Translations under genes and position numbers: made by a program
Origin: Dysidea avara
Lineage: Eukaryota; Porifera; Demospongiae; Dictyoceratida; Dysideidae
DNA: 64,000 bases
Assembly: GCF_963678975.1 (NCBI RefSeq)
Contig: NC_089285.1
Location: 9,038,694-9,102,693 of the forward strand
Direction of reading: 5' to 3'
Shown: positions 57,350 through 64,000 of the stretch, piece by piece
How positions within the stretch are numbered: the stretch's first letter is position 1
Layout: each line of letters starts with the position of its first letter
The notes under the pieces: generated by a model
What the model was told of the DNA's origin: nothing
The model's input: only the letters and a program-made list of their open reading frames with translations
Databases searched by the model: none

Positions 57350-59040
57350 GATGGTAGGTTGAGATGGTATACTGTTAACAAAAGTGGAAAATCCGTGTTT
57401 AAAAACTTGTATGAGCCAGTCCATTTGCAAGTCCGTTTTCCAGTCCGTTCTGCGTTTTAGTCATGTCCTGCACTTGATGAGCTATGAGCTATTTTGTTTT
57501 TCTCTCACTGTTGGGGGTGCATGCCAACCACTCGACTGCCACCTTGATAGATGTTGGGTGGATAACTGAATATTCTGTTCCCCTTTATATAGCCTCTTTG
57601 ATGTATATATATATTATATATTAATAGGCTTTATAGTGCAACAAACAGTATTGTGTTATGTTGTAGTCAATTGACTTTATTGTATCAAAGGTGCTTAGCT
57701 GATTTATTGATAGCAAACACAAAGCAATAATCAGGTGTTGGAAAAGGGTCACTTTTGACCAACTTTAAAATATTATTGCACCAATAGTTGGTTGAATAAT
57801 CAGTAACGGCAAATTTTGTAAGTATTAGTATCGGTTATGAAGTGGAAATAATTAGCTGATTAACCAAAACCCACAATCAATCATTATTGATGGTAATGAA
57901 CACGTATCAGTAAAGAAAGTTGTGTACGCAGTGGTAACTAAAATGTTTTATTTGCTATAACTGTTTTAGGTTTGTCCCCGAAAAGTTTGCTACAACAGGC
58001 ATATATTTATTGGCTGCCATCAATTGCCTTTCGCAAAGGGTCTGTAATCCCAATAAAAACACTTAGTAAGAAGTTGGTTTACTTGTTTTTCTAACTACTT
58101 GGCTTCCTTCTTCTTGAAAGGGGTAAACAGCACTGTAGCAAGCATTGTACAATTGACTGCCCATGCAATTAATTACCCAACTACCCCAGACATAACAAAT
58201 AGCAATTCACGAAGTATTAAAGAGTATCAGTGAATATTGGCATATCAGTACAGGAATGGGTAAATAATCAGTTGTTGGTAAATGTGAAAATATGCATATT
58301 GGTGCAACGCTGATTATAGAGAAAAGTATTGTATTTTAGAGAGTCTGGGGAATTACGCCGTTAACAATAGCATTGCCTCTACTAAATTTAGTTGCGATTA
58401 ATCGATAATCATTATTGTGAGTAACAATCATGGTAACTTATCCATATCTGTGCTTAGTCAAAAAACATGTATAACAGAAGCAAACGTGATAAGTGTTGAA
58501 GTTGAGGAAACTGTGAAAGTTCAGTAGAGTGTGCACAACCAAGATTACAACTGTAATACATAGTGGTGTTTTCCAATGGAGTGTAAGAAAAGCAGATATG
58601 TGGTGTGTAATTGGATTATTCATGCGTCGTATATGTGAGGTTGATAACTGCTAGTAATATCGTGATACTATTGTTACTCGATATAAAAGTTACTATCAAT
58701 TTGTGAATAGTGATAGTTGTACTATTGCTCAGCTCTAACCTTAACCGAAAATGGATTGAAGCGATACAACTATTTATGTAACAGGGTTTCGTCAAATTTC
58801 CCACATGCAAGTAACACTAGATTTTTAAATGTGTGCTTCTTTGTCATGATATTACTGTGGCCTACTTCATACCTGTTATTGAAACAGAACTGCTTAACAG
58901 CCTATAGCTATGCACTCTACTTGGTTCATGCAATGCAGCTAATGTTAAAAATGATTACATCATATATTCTGATTTCATTCCATCATGAGTTGTAATTCCC
59001 CAAACTAAATGTAGAGACTGGTTTACAAGACTAGGAGTTT
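57350..59040. other. No gene recognised
   Basis: AT-rich DNA. TAATAGGCTTTATAGTGCAA at 57621 matches 11626. No domain or splice-supported frame was found. Confidence 0.45.
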
Positions 59041-59044
59041 AAAC

Positions 59045-59359
59045 TACTGTGTTGTGCTACTAGGAGGAACCCCTGCACTGTCCAAACAAGCACTATGCTA
59101 TTGGTTAGATATGATAATTACCGGAGTAGCAAAAGATGAAGTCAGAGTGTATAATCTTAATGGTGTCAGGCAAGATGGGCTATACCATCAGTTAAAACAG
59201 AACGAATTCAGTTCTATTCTGGGGCAACTCAGTAACCTCTACCAGTGGGGATCAGAATGCACTGCAGCAGCAGTATCATGTGGAACCTTTTATATGACGA
59301 CACCAAGCGGACGGGGAATGATACATCAACAGGCAATTGTATGTGGACCATTTCGGTGA
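59045..59359 (+). CDS. Hypothetical frame, 101 codons
   Basis: The frame reads LLGGTPALSKQALCYWLDMI, VAKDEVRVYNLNGVRQDGLY, ILGQLSNLYQWGSECTAAAV and ends IVCGPFR. It looks protein-like (balanced composition, no low complexity), but no ATG opens it and I recognise no family. It may be an exon. The direct duplication at 59363 starts just after its stop. Confidence 0.3.
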   Translation, partial: YCVVLLGGTPALSKQALCYWLDMIITGVAKDEVRVYNLNGVRQDGLYHQLKQNEFSSILGQLSNLYQWGSECTAAAVSCGTFYMTTPSGRGMIHQQAIVCGPFR

Positions 59360-59362
59360 CTG

Positions 59363-59634
59363 ATGTTATTATTATTCTTATGAATATCACTCGTGCCTTA
59401 TACTATACACGCACTTGCATACACGCGTACAAACAATGGGGAAATACTTTTCGTATAGTACCCGTACATTACATACACATGCATACACATATTGCATCTT
59501 TATTCTTATACAGTGAATGAATGTAATTGTTGAATATTATTATTCTTATGAACATCACTCATGCCTTATACTATCCACGCACTTGCATACACGCATACAA
59601 ACAATGGGGAAATACTTTTCGTATAGTACTCGTT
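59363..59634. repeat. Direct duplication of about 100 bp
   Basis: Copies at 59363-59465 and 59532-59634 share TATTATTCTTATGAAYATCA, ACGCACTTGCATACACGC and CAATGGGGAAATACTTTTCG with few differences, so the duplication is recent. Confidence 0.85.
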
Positions 59635-59639
59635 ATGCT

Positions 59640-60835
59640 ATAAACAGCTGCACATTCAAAAAAACAACGTACAGAAAGAGTGGATAACTTCTTAAAACCC
59701 ATCCGTGAAATGATTTGCTCTAACATTAGCTTGAATCTGCAGCACTGATAGTGGTCTTGTATTCCCTTTAGTACACAGTAAATTCCATTCACCATCAGTG
59801 ACAAAACCTACATGTTTAATTAATTAAAATCATCAATATATGCACTAAATACTTGAGAACTACCCTAATGTGTAGGTAGGGTCATGAGATCAATGACTAT
59901 CTCATGTGAATACCAAATAATCTCTCCAAAAGTGTATATAGGTCATAGAATCTCATGCAGAAAAGCTAGCCAACTGTTGCAAAAACTACAAACTAAAAAA
60001 TGACATTTTGCATTCATGCATGGTTTTCCATACATGTGATTGTCCAGAACGGGCAATTGTTGCCTGATAATGTATGGGAATTAATTCTGAAATATGTTAC
60101 TCTTGAAATTTGAGAGGTTGCATTAGATATTCACACCTACAAAATTTAGGCTACAGGGGTAAAGTAAAATTTATCTACACAGCACTTCAAATAAAGTAAG
60201 ATTTGCAAAAAAAAGTTGGACCCATTTTTTGACCTGGGGAACTTCATAACTTGCACATAACTGTGCACGAGTGAAGCTACAGTATACATCGTTTTTGTGT
60301 TTAAATTTTCAAAGGTAGACAGTTCTTGGCCTAAACCACTCAACTAGTTTACCAAGTCAGCCATATATGGCAGGATAACATAACTTAAAGTACAGGAGAC
60401 ACAAAGATGACCAAATAATTATGTTTGGCTTGGTATGTGACTTGCAAGGCAGTAAAATATATTTTTGGCTTTAAATAAATTACAAGTATGTTTTGGCATG
60501 GCACTGTACTATAAGTGACACCTGTCTATAGATACAAATTATCTATATCATCATCAGCACACACACATACATCAAAACTCATACACACCCCAGCTAAACA
60601 AAATTAATGGCCAGCTATAAAAGCAAATTAAGGCTTTGAATTAACCAAATAGATAATTAGCTTGGTTACACCTTTACAACTAATGGACTTGGCATGACCA
60701 CAGAAATCCTGAAAGCATTAAATACCTATAGGAATCCACTACACTACATACTCAAAGACATGCAGTACTTCCTAAAAGTCTGTGAAAGCTCATCTTTATG
60801 TAGCTATTTGGTACTCATGCATGCATATTAACAAT
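59640..60835. other. No gene recognised
   Basis: Short frames only, AT-rich. No repeat structure noted. Confidence 0.45.
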
Positions 60836-61164
60836 CAGTGGCGGATTTAGGGGGGTTTCAAAGGTTTCCACGGAAACCCCCTTTGAAAAATGATTGTGTA
60901 ACAATTAAATGTTTTAATTATCGCGGCGTGCGTCTCGATCGAGATACTCTAATAGAGCAGTCACAGTAGCTACTAAAGTAGTGTGTAGAAAGTTATTTAA
61001 TATATTTTATGTACTATTACTAGGCTGTGACTTTTTTTTTTTTTTTTTGGTCTCACCTTACCAAACCAGACGATGTAGTGCAAACTTTTGCGTATCTCAT
61101 GTCAATATATATTTCCACCTTCTAAACTGGAAACCCCCTTTATAAATTCCTAGATCCGCCACTG
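60836..61164. mobile_element. CAGTGGCGGAT-type MITE, 329 bp, with 5-bp target duplication
   Basis: Left end CAGTGGCGGATTTAGGGGGG; right end (reversed) CAGTGGCGGATCTAGGAATT. ACAAT borders both sides (60831-60835 and 61165-61169). Inside are GAGATACTCTAATAGAGCAG (60951) and a T16-18 run at about 61033. Confidence 0.85.
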
Positions 61165-61169
61165 ACAAT

Positions 61170-62700
61170 ATGTACGATGCAGATGCCAAGGTTAAAATAG
61201 GCGCTGGGAAATGTTTAAGCACAGGAACACCTAGCTATATATAATATAATTCACATTTCCTTTCAAGCTTATTTTTATTTACCATGCACCTAAGAATGAA
61301 TCATGCAAGCTAGTGAACATGATTGTCCATATAGAGGGCAGTCTGCAATACCAGCTGTGTGAGAGCTATCATGGAATTTTCACCTTGTAGTTCATGACCT
61401 GTACACCTCTGAACTACTTTATCAAGTCAGCCATATGGCAGCATTCAGTAAATGACACAGACACAAAGACTTGACCTGACCAATTGCTTTGGCTTGGTTT
61501 ATAGCTACCAATTACAATTTTAGGTTAATCACTTTACTGACTTTTTGGTGTGGCACCTTGGCACCAGTTCATAATGGCATTTAAATAACATTATGTCATC
61601 ACCAGCAGACTCACATATATCAAAAACTGTCTTACACAACAGAGTAACAATATTAATGGCCAGACACAAAGATGTTGATCTGACCAAAGGCTTGGTACTC
61701 AAACACTTTTAGATCTTCCCTTCAGTGTGGGAATCACTAACTATATTATGACAAGAATTGATACTGAAAGCAAAAGCAGTACCAACCCACTTACTATTAC
61801 ACAACAAATCAAAGTCCATGTGGTTTACACAAGTCTGGAGCAGTATATAGTTTACCTTGCAAGACACTTATTACAGTAGTGACTGTACTTACATACAATG
61901 CAGTTATACAATAATTAAGATCAGTAAAAAAGTCAATACAGCACAAATACACTGTGTTTAGTTCTTTATGAAGAAAATTAAGACCTTTACTGGTGATAGA
62001 AGTCTTTGGTATTAAAGCCTCACACAATAGAACAGACTATAGTGAATTAATACAACAACCATTATAACTGTTACAAAAGAACAGACTATTAATAACTCAT
62101 TCTCAAAGCAGTCACTATAATTATGCATACAAAAATGCAATTATAAAAAAAACCATCCTCAGATGATTGATCTATATATAGCTGCTGGGTAAACCAGTGG
62201 CATTCATTATCACCCCTTACTGGCTTCAGTTCTGACAGGAGCTCATAAGTGCAGCAAGCCTTGTGACGCATTTATGAGCTCTTGGTTCTGAGCATACCCA
62301 CTTATGTTTAAAAGTTTGTCGGCCATAGCGCACTTTCAAAAATGAAATTGGTTAATAGAAATCTGTGTACATAGAGTAAATTGTTAGCATATACTGTTAT
62401 TGATCATGTACCTCATATGTGGTATGTAGATGTTACTGCATGGTAAAAAAAAAAAAAACAGTTAAGCTTTTGGGTGTACAAGTTTAGATTTGGCCTGTAA
62501 TCATTATGTAATGCCAACATGGTTTTGGGTGGTTACACAAATCACCAACTTGACCAAGCCAAGATAAACACTTTGCTGCCTATCATTTTTATAGATAGGG
62601 TTACACAACTATTTTGGGCTTGGCACTTCAATTAGCCATATTCTTGAGTGAAGTCATCCATTACTTGTGATGATGGAACAGAAATTATTAGTGGCTATGA
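61170..62700. other. No gene recognised
   Basis: AT-rich, with several TAATGGCC/GACACAAAGA strings repeated between 60400-60620 and 61450-61680, which suggests an old local duplication. No coding exon supported. Confidence 0.4.
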
Positions 62701-62733
62701 GTCTCTGTGAAACCAGCACATATAAAAAGAGTC

Positions 62734-64000
62734 ATGCAACTAGATATGTATGATAGTTGTTCACAGGAAATGATTACGTGTCCTTTGTGTGCAGCTAGTG
62801 CTGCTTCTGTTTCAATGCTTTTGACTCACATACGACTGGTCCATGCTTGTGATCCATGTTTTCATATGCAGTGTGGTTTGCAAGGCTGTCAAAGGACTTT
62901 TCGTAACTTTTACACCTACCGAAATCATGTTTACTCAATGCATGGATTGGATAGTGACAACAGTACAAATAACACAATGGAGTTAGAAGCCACTGGTGAA
63001 AGTGTAGGTCTGTATGATATTTACACTGGTGATATTGAGCCAATGGTAATTGATGGTAGCAATCACACTGAAAGGGATCAGGTCTCTAATGAAGCAACAT
63101 TACAAGAAGACAGCTTATCTATCTCAAGCATAACAGGTATTACATGTACACAATGTATTATGATGTAACAACATACTCTGGGTACAATAGTATAGTGCAG
63201 TATATTATTCTGCAGATGGTGAATCCACAGATAATTCCAGAGTTGTCGCACTCTGGTTACTTAAATTAAAAGAAGTACATGGAATGCCTCAATCTGCAAT
63301 GAGCACAATCACAGAAGAAGTGCAGACTCTATTTGATAGTGTTATAGAAAACATAGGGTGTCAGATAGGGACAATGATGGATAGTACAGCAAATATGGCA
63401 GAAGCTAAACTACTGATACATCAACATCTCTATTCGGCTACCAGCAGGCTATTCAGAGGATTTCAAACACCAGCCCAACAACTCACATATTTTCGAGAGA
63501 ACTTTAATTTAGTTGTAAGTTCATTAAATTACAAAACAGAATGCTACGGCAGTGGTAGTGTATGTTTGCATTCATAACCACATTTAATACTGTATTACAC
63601 ACAACTGACACCAGAACATACAAATGAAAGTATTGTCGCTTAATCACTTACATACAGAGGCCAACAAAAATCAAGATGGGCACTAGAAGAATTCACCGTG
63701 GACACGGAAGGAAGCGTCGCTTGAAAGAAGTCACTGACACACTAGTTTATGTACCCTTGCTGAAGACGTTACAAATGTTACTTAAAGATGAGGGTATTTA
63801 TACTGAAGTATGCAACACGTAAAATATTATAGTGGTTGTAATTACTGCATGTGCTACCCAGGTCCAAAAAGGTCACACATCAACTACACCAGAAAGGCTG
63901 ACAGATTTTTGTGATGGAGCTCATTACTTTACACAGCCACTATTCAGTGAACACCCAACAGCACTACAAATTTTTTTATACTATGATGATGTTGAGGTGT
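62734..64000 (+). CDS. C2H2 zinc-finger protein of a multi-copy metazoan family, 5' part
   Basis: Four exons with exact phases: 62734-63136, 63216-63514, 63658-63807, 63862 to beyond the edge, all GT-AG. Exon 1: ITCPLCAASAASVSMLLTHI with RLVH (first finger), CGLQGCQRTFRNFYTYRNHV with YSMH (second), then an acidic Ser/Thr linker. Exon 2: VVALWLLKLKEVHGMPQSAM and a helical segment ending FRENFNLV. Exon 3: basic PTKIKMGTRRIHRGHGRKRR, then YVPLLKTLQMLLKDEG. Exon 4: ERLTDFCDGAHYFTQPLFSE and ALQIFLYYDDVEV. I know this architecture (two fingers, LYYD[DE][VF]EV strand block) as a highly repeated family in sponges, cnidarians and fishes, function unknown and perhaps of mobile origin. ATG 62734 is chosen as the first in frame; an upstream exon is possible. 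No break is seen. Confidence 0.75.

Overview
The window looks like a stretch of demosponge nuclear genome. Supporting signs: AT-rich DNA with very short GT-AG introns (the 54.7 kb gene has a 51-bp intron), an F-box gene of the type expanded in Amphimedon-like sponges, a BEN-domain gene, and a dense layer of cut-and-paste DNA transposons and their short non-autonomous derivatives. There is no bacterial-style operon and no CRISPR array, and I saw no convincing retrovirus-like element. The taxon call is inferred from protein family resemblance, not from a search.

Layout. 0-6 kb: a composite foldback repeat, the decayed 3' end of an unclassified transposase-like gene, several small hairpin MITEs, a Ulp1-PHD protease relic and a 240-bp CA microsatellite. 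6-11 kb: a decayed Mutator-like transposase with a terminal OTU-type segment, split by a MITE that carries its own target duplication. 12-14 kb: MITEs. 15.5-23 kb, minus strand: an unclassified transposase-like gene followed by a Ulp1-PHD gene, then a P-element-like transposase relic (itself interrupted by two insertions), then the tail of another transposase-like gene. 26-32 kb: a second copy of the composite foldback, a clean piggyBac-type MITE with TTAA at both ends, a possible PD-(D/E)XK relic, a tRNA-derived SINE and a deleted hAT. 33-43 kb: three-copy repeats, an F-box pseudogene, OTU, C2H2 and YqaJ-PHD relics, minisatellites. 43-46.6 kb: the first exon of a CACTA-type gene and, divergently, the best whole host gene of the window (BEN-domain protein, six exons, with a MITE in one intron). 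47.5-54 kb: a Q/P-rich gene relic, a hAT element with complete ends and an 8-bp target duplication, and a THAP-domain transposase of the Harbinger/ISL2EU group that is open for 406 codons but lacks a catalytic block. 54.6-64 kb: two clean terminal exons of an unknown host gene, a complex of direct and inverted repeats, and the first four exons of a C2H2 zinc-finger gene running off the right edge.

How the parts relate. Most of the coding matter comes from at least six DNA-transposon lineages (Mutator, P, hAT, CACTA, Harbinger/ISL2EU, one or two unclassified). Several of these carried accessory domains of the ubiquitin/SUMO-protease or chromatin-reader type (Ulp1-PHD twice, OTU twice, YqaJ-PHD once). 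The most unusual non-coding signal is a motif close to ATACTCTAATAGAGCAGTCA, seen at seven places and lying inside repeats that otherwise have different ends.
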